From: UBA6016 sp041915365
GTDB taxonomy: Bacteria > Campylobacterota > Campylobacteria > Campylobacterales > UBA6016
Length of the DNA: 64,000 bases
Direction of reading: 5' to 3'
NCBI GenBank assembly: GCA_041915365.1
Contig: JAYSBP010000001.1
Coordinates: 1-64,000, forward strand
Under the pieces are notes generated by a model. The model was not told the DNA's origin. It made no database searches and saw only the letters and a list, made by a program, of their open reading frames with translations. Of this stretch, positions 1 through 7,944 are shown in pieces (position 1 is the first letter of the stretch; each line of letters starts with the position of its first letter). The position numbers and the translations under genes are program-made.

Positions 1-1
1 A

Positions 2-61
2 CGAAGATATTTTGAGAGAGATGAAAAATACAACGGTGAAAAATACAATCAGGCGGGTTAG
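2..61 (+). CDS. 3' fragment of a possible gene cut by the window edge
   Basis: Frame 2 of the first 61 bases is open from the window edge and ends at a TAG at 59-61. The last residues are charged and polar (...FERDEKYNGEKYNQAG), which looks like a genuine protein tail, but only 19 codons are visible. Its end overlaps the last bases of the convergent minus-strand gene by 4 nt. No function can be given, and it could equally be chance. Confidence 0.25.
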   Translation, partial: RRYFERDEKYNGEKYNQAG

Positions 62-627
62 ATTAAAATGGTTGAAATACTAAGTTTGGTTTGGTGTGGA
101 AAAAGGGGGAGCTTACATCTTCTATTTGAGCGTAGCCTTGCATAAAACTCAACTCCAAATTTTGTTTTGTCGGCTTCCGTATTCCGTTTTGAAGTACCGA
201 TTATGACATTTTGGCTTTTGAGTTTCAAATCTCTTGATTGACCGTAGTATTTCCAAATACCATCACGGTCTCTTTTGTCGTCTTGAACAAAGTTTAATAG
301 CATCAGATGTTGATAACAAATAAACAACACCCGATAAACAAGCAAAGAAATTATGCGATTATCAACAATGACATAATCTTGGTCTATAAAACGCAAAGTA
401 AGTTTTGCTAAATCGCTTTTTATATTTTCAAAACCGCTATAATCTTCTAAAATATGATTTTCTTCAAACATCTTGTATGTTTCATTAACAACAAACCGTC
501 TATTGTGAACACCGGAAGCAACTACCCATCTAGGAGAAAATCTATCAAGATAAAATTCGCCATCTAAAACTGAAAATATATGATTTAATTTGTCCATATT
601 GCGAGGAGTTGGCTGCAAATATTGCAT
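58..627 (-). CDS. hypothetical protein, last gene of the toxin-like small-ORF operon
   Basis: A 189-residue soluble protein that I do not recognise. It has no signal peptide or clear membrane segment, although residues about 90-112 are hydrophobic (IISLLVYRVLFICYQHLMLL). The middle is rich in charged residues and the tail is basic. Its ATG lies one base after the stop of the 55-residue gene upstream, so translation is probably coupled. It is the fourth gene of a run (114 aa, RelE-like, 55 aa, this one) beside an integrase stump, so it is probably accessory DNA. A second ATG at residue 11 is an alternative start. Whether it belongs functionally to the toxin module is inference only. Confidence 0.55.
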   Translation of the reverse strand: MQYLQPTPRNMDKLNHIFSVLDGEFYLDRFSPRWVVASGVHNRRFVVNETYKMFEENHILEDYSGFENIKSDLAKLTLRFIDQDYVIVDNRIISLLVYRVLFICYQHLMLLNFVQDDKRDRDGIWKYYGQSRDLKLKSQNVIIGTSKRNTEADKTKFGVEFYARLRSNRRCKLPLFPHQTKLSISTILI

Positions 628-628
628 A

Positions 629-796
629 TTAGTCCATCGGCTCTATTTCCCGATTGCTTTCTCTTGACGCCTCTTCAATTACGGCATTTATGCCATCCCA
701 AAATTTATCGTCCATGTCAAATACTTCTAGTTCGCCTTTTTTGTAAGCCTCCAAGGTTTCGGCTGTCTGTTTTTGTGCTTTTGACATTTTTTGCAT
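629..796 (-). CDS. 55-residue acidic protein next to RelE-like toxin; candidate antitoxin
   Basis: A 55-codon gene with an open frame from ATG at 796 to TAA at 629. It starts 7 nt after the stop of the RelE-like gene and ends 1 nt before the start of the 189-residue gene, so it fits exactly between two operon genes. The protein begins with a Lys/Gln-rich helix and then becomes acidic (...GELEVFDMDDKFWDGI...), with a final EIEPMD. The size and acidity suit an antitoxin, but no ribbon-helix-helix or helix-turn-helix is evident. A second in-frame ATG lies at codon 4. The gene is supported by position and tight spacing rather than by homology. Confidence 0.55.
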   Translation of the reverse strand: MQKMSKAQKQTAETLEAYKKGELEVFDMDDKFWDGINAVIEEASRESNREIEPMD

Positions 797-803
797 TTTT
801 ATC

Positions 804-1088
804 CTAACAATCTCTATTCAGCCTATCATATTTATCATGGTCTACAATATGCCTAAGATATATAATGTTGCTGTAAATGCTTAGTAGTATACGCCAACCA
901 CCATTACCTACTCGGATGCTGTATGCCGTTTTTTCTTTTTTGCACTTTATCGGCTTGAGATTATATGAAGCTTTTATGTTTGGATAGTTTAGCAGCTCTT
1001 GTTCGGCGGCTTCTATGTCGGCGGGGTTTATTTTGTTTTGGGATTTTTTGCGGTCTCTCTCGTATGATGGGGCTTTGTCAATTTGCAT
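804..1088 (-). CDS. RelE/ParE-superfamily toxin-like protein
   Basis: A 94-residue basic protein that fits the RelE/ParE toxin fold: a Lys/Arg-rich first helix (YERDRKKSQNKI), a second helix (residues 23-34), a LKPIKCKK strand, then the characteristic YSIRVGNGGWRILLSIYSN strands and a final IIYLRHIVDHDKYDRL segment. RelE family members are usually mRNA interferases acting at the ribosome, while ParE members target gyrase. The sequence does not settle which applies. The start overlaps the end of the upstream 114-residue gene by 11 nt. An antitoxin is expected on one side, either the 114-residue protein or the 55-residue one downstream. Sequence divergence from well-known members keeps the family call moderate. 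Confidence 0.65.
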   Translation of the reverse strand: MQIDKAPSYERDRKKSQNKINPADIEAAEQELLNYPNIKASYNLKPIKCKKEKTAYSIRVGNGGWRILLSIYSNIIYLRHIVDHDKYDRLNRDC

Positions 1089-1422
1089 ATTTCATGTCAG
1101 CCATTTTTTGACTTATTGCTTCTTGCAGTTTTGCAAGGTTTACGAGTAGTGTTTCGCTCATATCAACTATTTCAGTACTTGCAAAACTTTTTAGTTTCGT
1201 TTGTTCTGTGCATACTGCATCATAATTACTATCTAGATTTTGAAGTAACTCGTCAAAAACATCTTCATTATAATTGAGATCGTCAAGAATATCTAGCATT
1301 CCAACCGTAAATTGGTTGGCAATTCTGATTACATTAGCCATCTGTTTTTCATCATAATCAAACAGTCTAATGGCGCAAGACATAGCTTTTTCATACATCT
1401 CAACCGTTGGCGTTGCAGTCAT
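1078..1422 (-). CDS. hypothetical protein preceding the RelE-like toxin; possible antitoxin
   Basis: A 114-residue acidic, helix-rich protein with no signal peptide or membrane segment. ATG at 1422 has a GGAG at a spacing of 7 nt. Its 3' end overlaps the RelE-like gene by 11 nt, an arrangement typical of an antitoxin-toxin pair. I see no classical RHH, HTH or PhdYefM motif, so the antitoxin role rests on position. It is longer than most RelB-type antitoxins. It is probably the first gene of the small operon, because the integrase remnant upstream ends about 80 nt before it. Confidence 0.55.
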   Translation of the reverse strand: MTATPTVEMYEKAMSCAIRLFDYDEKQMANVIRIANQFTVGMLDILDDLNYNEDVFDELLQNLDSNYDAVCTEQTKLKSFASTEIVDMSETLLVNLAKLQEAISQKMADMKYAN

Positions 1423-1504
1423 TTTTCATCTCCAAAATTATTCGTCAGTATACACAAAAATAAGTAACATATCGGGAGCTAAACAAAACTTATTCCGTTT
1501 TATA

Positions 1505-1796
1505 TTATTTTTTGAGCTTATCAAAAACCCTCTCAATAACACCCGCCGCCGTAGCCACTTGCACATTTGAATATCTTGCCGTCGTGTTTGAGTTTAGATG
1601 CCCTAGGGTTTTGCCGATAGCTTCCAAACTCTCGCCGTTATTTACCGCTATAAAACCGATAAGATGGCGCAAATCGTGCAGTCTCATATCGTCTATTTCG
1701 GAGGCTTCCGGTATTTTCGCCCATTGCTTTTTTAATTACGCCTAAAAAGTTGATAGAGTGAGCAAAGTCCGATTGGATAGGTGTTTTGTAGTATTT
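1505..1796 (-). pseudogene. C-terminal remnant of a tyrosine-type integrase
   Basis: The frame is open from just after a TAA at 1797-1799 to the stop at 1505. It encodes the last part of a phage/island integrase: HDLRH (the HxxR box), NNGESLEAIGKTLGH (the GH box) and TTARYSN, with the nucleophilic tyrosine. About 30 residues upstream of the first ATG (1687) still read as integrase-like, so the fragment extends beyond the 60-residue ORF that starts there. The N-terminal core-binding domain, the first catalytic Arg and the Lys hairpin are all missing. The recombinase cannot be active as it stands. It marks the boundary of an old integrated element. Confidence 0.7.
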
Positions 1797-1884
1797 TTAA
1801 GTTTTAATTAAGTTTATCCTCTTCCTGCAACCAACTTTATGTCGAGCTTCTTTATTTTTTAAAACAATCAAAAATTATATATTT

Positions 1885-3105
1885 CTAGCAGTTATTTAGG
1901 CAGGTATCTAGCTCTGCGTTTAAAGCTAACGTCACTCTGCGCAAAACATCTTCCCATGTTTCACCTCTAGTCTGCTTAAACAGTCGCACATTTGGATACC
2001 ATGGCGTATAATCATTATATAAAGCCCATCTCCAATCAAGGCCTATATACGGAAGTAGAACCCAGCATTTTTTACCCATGGCACCTGCCAAATGTGCGAT
2101 TGCCGTATCTACGCAAATGAGTAAGTCAAGACTGCCAATAATTGCTGCCGCATCAGAAAAATCAGCAATATGTTTGCCTAGTGCTCGAGTGGGCGGTAAC
2201 CCAGTTATGGCATTATCTTGCTCATCTTTTTGCAGACTAAAGAATGTTGCGCCTTTAACCGCAAGAAGAGATTGCAAAAGTCGTGCGTCATGTATTGATC
2301 TATTCTTGTCATTTTCATGCTCAAGACTGCCTTTGTACGCAAGCCCAACTTTGAAGGTATCGCTTTTTATCTTATCCGCCCATGCCTGCCTCTTATTGCT
2401 AGGCGCAAAAAGATACGGTACGGTATCCGCAAATGCCTCCACTTTTGCATGCAATAGCCTAGGCATACTCATCATAAACACCCAAAAATCACACAAAACA
2501 TCGCCGGCGTCAGAGCCGTCTACTATCAACAAATCAACATCTTTTAATGATCTAAATAGCTCTTTTACTTCAGGCCTGCATTGCAATATGACTTTTGCTC
2601 CGAGCCTTTTTAACAAAGAGACAAAGCGGACAAATTGTATCTCGTCGCCATAGCCTTGTTCTGGTACAACAAGCACAGTTTTGCCACTCACATCTTCGCC
2701 ACGCCATTGAGGAATTGAAATGCTTGGTTTCTCTACAATTTTTACTTTTTTGTAACTACTATAGCGACTTTCATACAGTAACCACCCCTCATCAAACTGT
2801 CCATTTGCAAGCTTTAAAAGAGCAAGATTGCACAGAGTCTCAAAGTCTGTTGGCTCAATAGCAAGCACCTTTTTATACATAGCCTCGGCTTCCTCAAAGC
2901 GACGCATCTCCTTTAGCAAAACCCCATAGTTACAGTATGCGTTCGCATATCCGCTATCAATCTCTATCGCTTTTTTGTAAGCCTCCTCGGCCTCTTCAAA
3001 ACAACCTTGTTTTTGAAGGGAAATACCTAGATTATTATACGCCCCTACTGCCTCGGCAAGTTCTCCTTGTTCATAATGCAAATGCGCAATATCGGCCTCT
3101 GTCAT
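1885..3105 (-). CDS. TPR-repeat protein with glycosyltransferase-9-like domain
   Basis: 406 residues. Residues about 20-95 form two to three tetratricopeptide repeats (AYNNLGISLQKQGCFEEAEEAYKKAIEI, then a second copy with YCNYGVLLKEMRRFEEAEAMYKKVL). A region from about 140 onward resembles the TPR-linked GT9/heptosyltransferase-like domain common in this phylum: VLVVPEQGYGDEIQFVRF, then LLICVDTAIAHLAGAMGKKCWVLLP and a C-terminal LDWRWALYND segment. Such proteins are usually predicted to transfer sugars to proteins or surface glycans. The substrate is unknown. The start lies 2 nt after the diguanylate cyclase stop, so it is probably the last gene of that operon. No signal peptide is visible, which fits a cytoplasmic enzyme. 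Confidence 0.75.
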   Translation of the reverse strand: MTEADIAHLHYEQGELAEAVGAYNNLGISLQKQGCFEEAEEAYKKAIEIDSGYANAYCNYGVLLKEMRRFEEAEAMYKKVLAIEPTDFETLCNLALLKLANGQFDEGWLLYESRYSSYKKVKIVEKPSISIPQWRGEDVSGKTVLVVPEQGYGDEIQFVRFVSLLKRLGAKVILQCRPEVKELFRSLKDVDLLIVDGSDAGDVLCDFWVFMMSMPRLLHAKVEAFADTVPYLFAPSNKRQAWADKIKSDTFKVGLAYKGSLEHENDKNRSIHDARLLQSLLAVKGATFFSLQKDEQDNAITGLPPTRALGKHIADFSDAAAIIGSLDLLICVDTAIAHLAGAMGKKCWVLLPYIGLDWRWALYNDYTPWYPNVRLFKQTRGETWEDVLRRVTLALNAELDTCLNNC

Positions 3106-3107
3106 CT

Positions 3108-4538
3108 TTATGCCAAAACGACCTTGTTTTTACCGCTTCTTTTTGCTTCGTACAAGGCGCCGTCGACTCTATGCACCAGACCGTCTTGATTCTCCAGACT
3201 GCTCAGCTCACCGACGCCGATACTCACAGTCAATCTTCTCCCAAGAAGCTCTGTCAAAATAGCATCTTCTCTGACGGCTTCACATACTCTCTGTGCAATT
3301 TGCCTCGCATCATCAATTGCCACATCTGATAGCAAAAGCGCAAATTCCTCTCCGCCCCAACGGACTGCTAAATCTGAGTCCCGTAGCCCCTCTTTTAGTA
3401 TCTCGGCCACCCTAATGAGGACTTTGTCACCGACGATATGACCGAAATCATCGTTCACCTGCTTGAAATTGTCAACGTCTATAAGTATCAAAGCTAGCTT
3501 GTTCGTACCGTTTTTATGTAGACGCAATTTATCGAATGTTTCGTCAAAATTTCGTCTATTTGCAAGCCTCGTGAGCGAGTCCTCACTTGCCATCTTGACA
3601 AGTTGTCGCTGATAAATGTTTGTGGTATACACTATAACAAGCGCAACTATTAGAGTCACAAAAATAGAAATGGCAAGATTTACATAAAAAGTCTTCCTTA
3701 GCTCACCAATATATTCTTTCTTGTTAATTTCGACAAAAAGATAGAGCTTCAGTTTGTCTATATACTTGGTGTTAAGTAGGTATTCGTTCTCGCCGTCCGT
3801 ATATTCAAATTGCCCCTGCTTGCCGGCAAAAATAGCGCTTTTTATTTTTTGAAGTCCGGCTATGTTGGCGATATTCCCTCGCTTGTTCAAAGCCTTTGAA
3901 AAAATTGTAATTTCGCCGTTTTGTCCAACAAAATAGACATCATATTTGTATTTATTTTTGAAAGAGCCAAGCATATCCTCTATATTCATTATCTTGACGC
4001 CGACTCCAGTAACACCTATGGTGTTTTTTTGGTAATCCATAACTTTGTAATTTATGAACATAACCAATGAGTCGCTAATGTTTGCGTTATAGTCAAGATT
4101 TATCTCGTATGGCTGAGGCTGTTCTTTAAAGCGAAAATACCAAGAATCTGCGCTATTTTCTTTATTTATGGTATCTATCAAACCCCTAGGGTGGTAATAA
4201 TTTTTGCTTTTATCTGACACCAAAAAGGTTGTAAAAACGTTATATTTTCGCTGTATTTCGCTCAGATAGCGAACTATATCGTTGATGTTTCGCTCGCCAT
4301 CCATAACCCAATCACGCAAAAAAGTATCCTGCGACATCAAAGATGAGACCAATAGCGGCTCAATCATTCGTTGTTGCACTTCAGTATATATATTGTCGAC
4401 AGAAAGCGGCAGTGATGTGTTGAGTAACTGCGCTTGGGCATCCTGCACATTTTTGTAATAGTTAAGTACTGAACCTATAATCGAAACGCTAAGCAGTAAT
4501 CCGGTTATCGTTGCAACAATTTTTGTTTTTAATTTCAT
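3108..4538 (-). CDS. membrane diguanylate cyclase with periplasmic Cache-like sensor
   Basis: 476 residues from the ATG at 4538, chosen over a TTG six codons earlier because GGGGA sits 7 nt upstream of it. The order is a short N-tail, a membrane segment (about 6-25), a periplasmic Cache-like domain of about 240 residues, a second membrane segment (NLAISIFVTLIVALVIVYTT) and a GGDEF domain. The active site is an intact GGEEF at 395-399. RDSD at 386-389, five residues before it, matches the RxxD inhibitory site, so the enzyme should make c-di-GMP from two GTP and be product-inhibited. It follows the hemerythrin gene by 42 nt, which suggests oxygen- or redox-linked signalling. That link is inference. 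Confidence 0.9.
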   Translation of the reverse strand: MKLKTKIVATITGLLLSVSIIGSVLNYYKNVQDAQAQLLNTSLPLSVDNIYTEVQQRMIEPLLVSSLMSQDTFLRDWVMDGERNINDIVRYLSEIQRKYNVFTTFLVSDKSKNYYHPRGLIDTINKENSADSWYFRFKEQPQPYEINLDYNANISDSLVMFINYKVMDYQKNTIGVTGVGVKIMNIEDMLGSFKNKYKYDVYFVGQNGEITIFSKALNKRGNIANIAGLQKIKSAIFAGKQGQFEYTDGENEYLLNTKYIDKLKLYLFVEINKKEYIGELRKTFYVNLAISIFVTLIVALVIVYTTNIYQRQLVKMASEDSLTRLANRRNFDETFDKLRLHKNGTNKLALILIDVDNFKQVNDDFGHIVGDKVLIRVAEILKEGLRDSDLAVRWGGEEFALLLSDVAIDDARQIAQRVCEAVREDAILTELLGRRLTVSIGVGELSSLENQDGLVHRVDGALYEAKRSGKNKVVLA

Positions 4539-4580
4539 ATATTTTCCCCACAGCAAGATTGCGGTGTTATTGTATGCGGC

Positions 4581-4964
4581 TCACGCACTTGCACTCTTCA
4601 TTACTCTAGCCAAATCACTATCCATATTCAAAAGGTGCGTGCGAAACCAGTCGCCGAGCCTATCTGACGCATACGCTTTTGCAAAAAACAATTTCCCATT
4701 CTTTGCTTTGTCCATAAAATAGTTCATCTCTTCAAGCGCTTTTTTGTGCTCAGCCTTATGCTCGTGGTTATTTGGGTACTTTATAGCATCCATATTCTGC
4801 TCTTCTTGCGCAAAATGATTAACGGTATGCGCAATAATCCTCTCAAAGTTATCAATAAAAGCCCCGTCATCAGCGCCCTTGAGAGACAAAAACAGCTCCC
4901 AAAACTCTTCATGCCTATGGTCTATAGAATCAACGCCAACTTTATATTCTTCTGGAAGACTCAT
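4581..4964 (-). CDS. bacteriohemerythrin
   Basis: A 127-residue single-domain hemerythrin. All seven di-iron ligands can be placed: His18, His50, Glu54 (HFAQEE), His69 and His73 (HxxxH), and His110 and Asp115 (HLLNMD). The family binds O2 reversibly at a non-heme di-iron centre and serves in oxygen delivery, storage or sensing. The protein is cytoplasmic, with no signal. It lies 21 nt downstream of the flavoprotein gene and 42 nt upstream of the diguanylate cyclase, within a train that begins with the cbb3 oxidase. This suggests either oxygen supply to the oxidase or an oxygen signal to the cyclase. The sequence alone cannot decide between them. Confidence 0.93.
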   Translation of the reverse strand: MSLPEEYKVGVDSIDHRHEEFWELFLSLKGADDGAFIDNFERIIAHTVNHFAQEEQNMDAIKYPNNHEHKAEHKKALEEMNYFMDKAKNGKLFFAKAYASDRLGDWFRTHLLNMDSDLARVMKSASA

Positions 4965-4985
4965 ATCAACCCCTTTGTCTTTGGA

Positions 4986-6125
4986 TTACTTTATCGGAGA
5001 GGCATATCTTGCAGCAGAGGCAAACGCAAAGTGAAAATTATATCCGCCGAGTTCACCGCTCACATCCAGTACCTCCCCTAAAAAATAAAGTCCTTTTTGC
5101 ATTCTACTCTCCATCGTATTTGGATTTATCTGCGATGTTAGTACGCCGCCCTTTGTTATCTCCGCTTTGGAAAAACCAAATGTCCCCGCCGGAGAGAATT
5201 GATAGTTTTTCAAGCGGGCTATAAGCTCTTTGTCTTTATCCGTCAGCTTATCAATGCTTTTATCGCTAACGCCGACAAAATCAAGATACGTTTTGCAAAC
5301 TCTTTTTGGCAAGCTAAGTACCGTGCTTACCTGCTTAATGCCAGCGGATAATGCACAATCTAAATCAAAATTTGGCATAAAATCGACCCCTATAACTCCT
5401 CGTTTCCAATACAAAGAGGCATTCAGTATTGCTGGGCCACTGATTCCCTTATGCGCAAAGAGTACATTCTCTTCAAAACTCTTATCGCCAACCGTAACAA
5501 CGGCCGGAGCAGAAACGCCGGAGAGCTCTTTGAACCATTTTTCGCTAGGTTGCACCGTAAAGCCGACAAGCGCTGGTGCGCAAGTAGCTACACCATGTCC
5601 AAATTTACTGGCTATTTTATATCCGATGTCTGTAGCGCCGATAGATGGATAGCTCAACCCGCCACTTGTAACAACCAATTTTTTTGAGAAAAAGCTTCCT
5701 TTTGATGTTTCAACTTCAAATATACCATTTTCATATTTAGCATCGAACACTTCGGTATTTAGGGATATTCTTTGCCTGTCGATGCTTTTTAGAATTGGAT
5801 TTAGCAGCTCCGAAGCAGAGTTTTCGCAGAAAAATTGATTATTTTTTTTCAGCACGAATGGCACACCAAAACGTTTTGCAATTGATAACATACCGGATGT
5901 AGTAAAGGTGGATAGAATACTTTCGATAAATTCTTTGTCGCCCAAGTAGTTGTTTGCGCCAATGTGCTCGTTTGTAAAGTTACAACGCCCACCGCCGCTT
6001 ATGCTGATTTTTGCTCCAGCTTTTGAAGTTTTCTCCAAAATCAGAAAGTCCTCTTTTAGCATTGAGCCTAGCATCAGCCCTGACGCACCAGCCCCCAAGA
6101 TTATGGTCTCGTATATTTTATTCAT
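4986..6125 (-). CDS. BaiN/YhiN (HI0933) family FAD-dependent flavoprotein
   Basis: About 379 residues. There is an N-terminal dinucleotide-binding GAGASGLMLGSML, a typical AKISISGGGRCNFTN segment, then VVTSGGLSYPSIGATDIGYKIA, HKGISGPAIL and a C-terminal FLGEVLDVSGELGGYNFHFAFASG-like region with a Gly-rich FAD contact. These are hallmarks of the HI0933-like family, whose physiological substrate is usually unknown. The ATG at 6125 overlaps the upstream amidase stop by 8 nt (ATGAATAA). A GTG four codons earlier (6137) is an alternative. Tight overlap implies co-transcription with the amidase and alr. Confidence 0.88.
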   Translation of the reverse strand: MNKIYETIILGAGASGLMLGSMLKEDFLILEKTSKAGAKISISGGGRCNFTNEHIGANNYLGDKEFIESILSTFTTSGMLSIAKRFGVPFVLKKNNQFFCENSASELLNPILKSIDRQRISLNTEVFDAKYENGIFEVETSKGSFFSKKLVVTSGGLSYPSIGATDIGYKIASKFGHGVATCAPALVGFTVQPSEKWFKELSGVSAPAVVTVGDKSFEENVLFAHKGISGPAILNASLYWKRGVIGVDFMPNFDLDCALSAGIKQVSTVLSLPKRVCKTYLDFVGVSDKSIDKLTDKDKELIARLKNYQFSPAGTFGFSKAEITKGGVLTSQINPNTMESRMQKGLYFLGEVLDVSGELGGYNFHFAFASAARYASPIK

Positions 6126-6906
6126 AGGTTTTTCCACTCATTAGTCCGGCATACAAATCAAAACGCTTATCAGCAACAATATTTATGCCGCATTTGGCAC
6201 TATTTTTTGATTTTATTTCATATATGTCAAGTTCCGAGCCTGAAAAAATAGGCTTTTTAATCTTTCCAGACATGGCTACGGATGAAGATTTTTTATATTT
6301 TACACCATCTAGAGAGTCACCCTGCCAATTAATCCCAATCACGCTAAAGGCATTTTCTATTGACCTTGCCCTCAAAAGAGTATTGAAATGCGACATACGT
6401 TTTGCAGGCCAAGCCGACGGGCATATCACGGCATCACATAGTTGCGAATAAACAGAAAAAATCTCTGGAAATCTAAGGTCATAGCAAATAGAAATTCCGA
6501 ATTTCAATCCGCTTAGTTCAAATGTCTGAAGCCTATCGCCAGCCGTAAATACTTCACACTCCCCGCCGAAAGAAAATAAATGTGTCTTGTCATAGCAAGC
6601 GAGCATATCGCCCTTGCTTGAGACTATGGCGTATCTATTTACATAGGTATTGTCCGCTAATTTTGCCGCTGCACCAAAACCTATGGCGATACCGTGCTCG
6701 TTTGCCAATGATGAGTAAAAGCACACTGCACACTCATACTCAAAATTCGCAAAATGGCTTTTATCCAAACAGTAGCCGCCATACGACAACTCTGGCAACA
6801 AGGCGACAACGGCGCTTTTTTTGACAGCCAAACCAAGTAGTTCTCTTAAATTAGATTCACATATACCGCCCACAGAAGCATCAAGCGATAAAAGCGCAAT
6901 CTTCAC
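6118..6906 (-). CDS. carbon-nitrogen hydrolase (nitrilase superfamily)
   Basis: 262 residues, a full-length single-domain nitrilase-fold amidase. The catalytic triad is visible: Glu39 (LLPELSYGGY), Lys107 (CYDKTHLF) and Cys141 (ISICYDLRFPE). The FPE after the cysteine motif and the Trp-containing SAWPAKR that follows are typical of the omega-amidase/Nit branch. The probable reaction is hydrolysis of a carboxamide to an acid plus ammonia. Omega-amidase or metabolite repair is a reasonable guess, but the substrate is not shown. The start overlaps the alr stop by 4 nt. Confidence 0.87.
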   Translation of the reverse strand: MKIALLSLDASVGGICESNLRELLGLAVKKSAVVALLPELSYGGYCLDKSHFANFEYECAVCFYSSLANEHGIAIGFGAAAKLADNTYVNRYAIVSSKGDMLACYDKTHLFSFGGECEVFTAGDRLQTFELSGLKFGISICYDLRFPEIFSVYSQLCDAVICPSAWPAKRMSHFNTLLRARSIENAFSVIGINWQGDSLDGVKYKKSSSVAMSGKIKKPIFSGSELDIYEIKSKNSAKCGINIVADKRFDLYAGLMSGKTYE

Positions 6907-7928
6907 TGCACAACTACCCTTTTGATTTTAGGGCTTAATCTTGTGAGTATATCATAGCTTATAGAGCCGTATGCCCTTGCCAAATTAGCGGCATTATCAA
7001 AAATGCACACCGAATCATCCGTGGAGCCAACACACATATTGTCCATCGAAACACGCCCTATTATCCGTTTTGCATCTGGCAGGACATACTCTTCATAAGC
7101 CTTTGACCTAGGAAAGCCATCGGCATACCCTACATCATACACAGAAACTTTGCAATCTTCTTTTATCTTGCCTGCACCGCCATAACCAACACAGACCCCA
7201 CCGGGCAGTTCCCTGGAGCATATTTTATCCCCCCATAATGAAGCAACGGGCGCAAGAGTGGGGGCACAAACGGAGCTTGGCATATCAAGGTAGCCGTATA
7301 GGGCAATTCCAACCCTGGCTGCGTCGTAATCGCCTATTGTGCCACTCCTGAAAAGTCCGGCTGAGTTTTGAATATGAAAAATAGGCACAGGAATATTGTG
7401 TGTAGCACAAAAATTAGAAATGAAGCCCCTTATTTGTGAGAAGTTTTTTTCCTGCCAAAAAGTCTCAGACGATAATTCATCCGCATTTCTAAGGTGCGAA
7501 AAAACTCCGCTTAGCTTTATATCCCTATTTCTAATTAGCTCCATAGCGTGATAAATTTCGCTCGCGGAAACTCCACACCTATGCATACCACTATCAACTT
7601 TGAGGTGTATTTTTGTTCTACTAGGAATTTCGCTTAGTTTCTCAATTGAGTTGATTGCAAAGCAAACATTATCCAATGCGTCAAAATTTTCGCACTCGGC
7701 AAGACACAAAATATCCCCAAATAAATTAGATATCTCGATAGCTTCTTGAAGATTTCTAACAACAGCCCTCTTAATGCCCTCGCTAGCACAAAGCGAGGCA
7801 AAAATAGAAAGTCCATGCCCATAGGCATTATCTTTTAAAACTGCATATACTTTTTCTATTGGCGCTAATTTGGCTATCTGATTGATATTTGCTTTAACGG
7901 CTTGTTTTTTTAGCTCTATTCTGGACAT
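6903..7928 (-). CDS. alr: alanine racemase
   Basis: 341 residues. It interconverts L- and D-alanine for peptidoglycan, using PLP. The PLP lysine is Lys32 in AVLKDNAYGHG, and the second catalytic residue is Tyr249 in CVGYGGAG. The usual GYADGFPR follows, along with SVYDVGYADG and a late GRVSMDNMCV segment. The length is slightly short for the family, as is common in Campylobacter. It is the first of a tightly overlapped alr-amidase-flavoprotein run, and starts only 16 nt after the FixH-like gene, so it is likely read from the oxidase promoter or from a promoter inside the preceding genes. Confidence 0.95.
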   Translation of the reverse strand: MSRIELKKQAVKANINQIAKLAPIEKVYAVLKDNAYGHGLSIFASLCASEGIKRAVVRNLQEAIEISNLFGDILCLAECENFDALDNVCFAINSIEKLSEIPSRTKIHLKVDSGMHRCGVSASEIYHAMELIRNRDIKLSGVFSHLRNADELSSETFWQEKNFSQIRGFISNFCATHNIPVPIFHIQNSAGLFRSGTIGDYDAARVGIALYGYLDMPSSVCAPTLAPVASLWGDKICSRELPGGVCVGYGGAGKIKEDCKVSVYDVGYADGFPRSKAYEEYVLPDAKRIIGRVSMDNMCVGSTDDSVCIFDNAANLARAYGSISYDILTRLSPKIKRVVVQ

Positions 7929-7944
7929 TGCTGACGGTATAAAT

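Noticed and set aside
622..807. 61-codon plus-strand ORF
   Set aside because: It is the antisense shadow of the 55-codon gene at 629-796, whose spacing to its neighbours is far more convincing.
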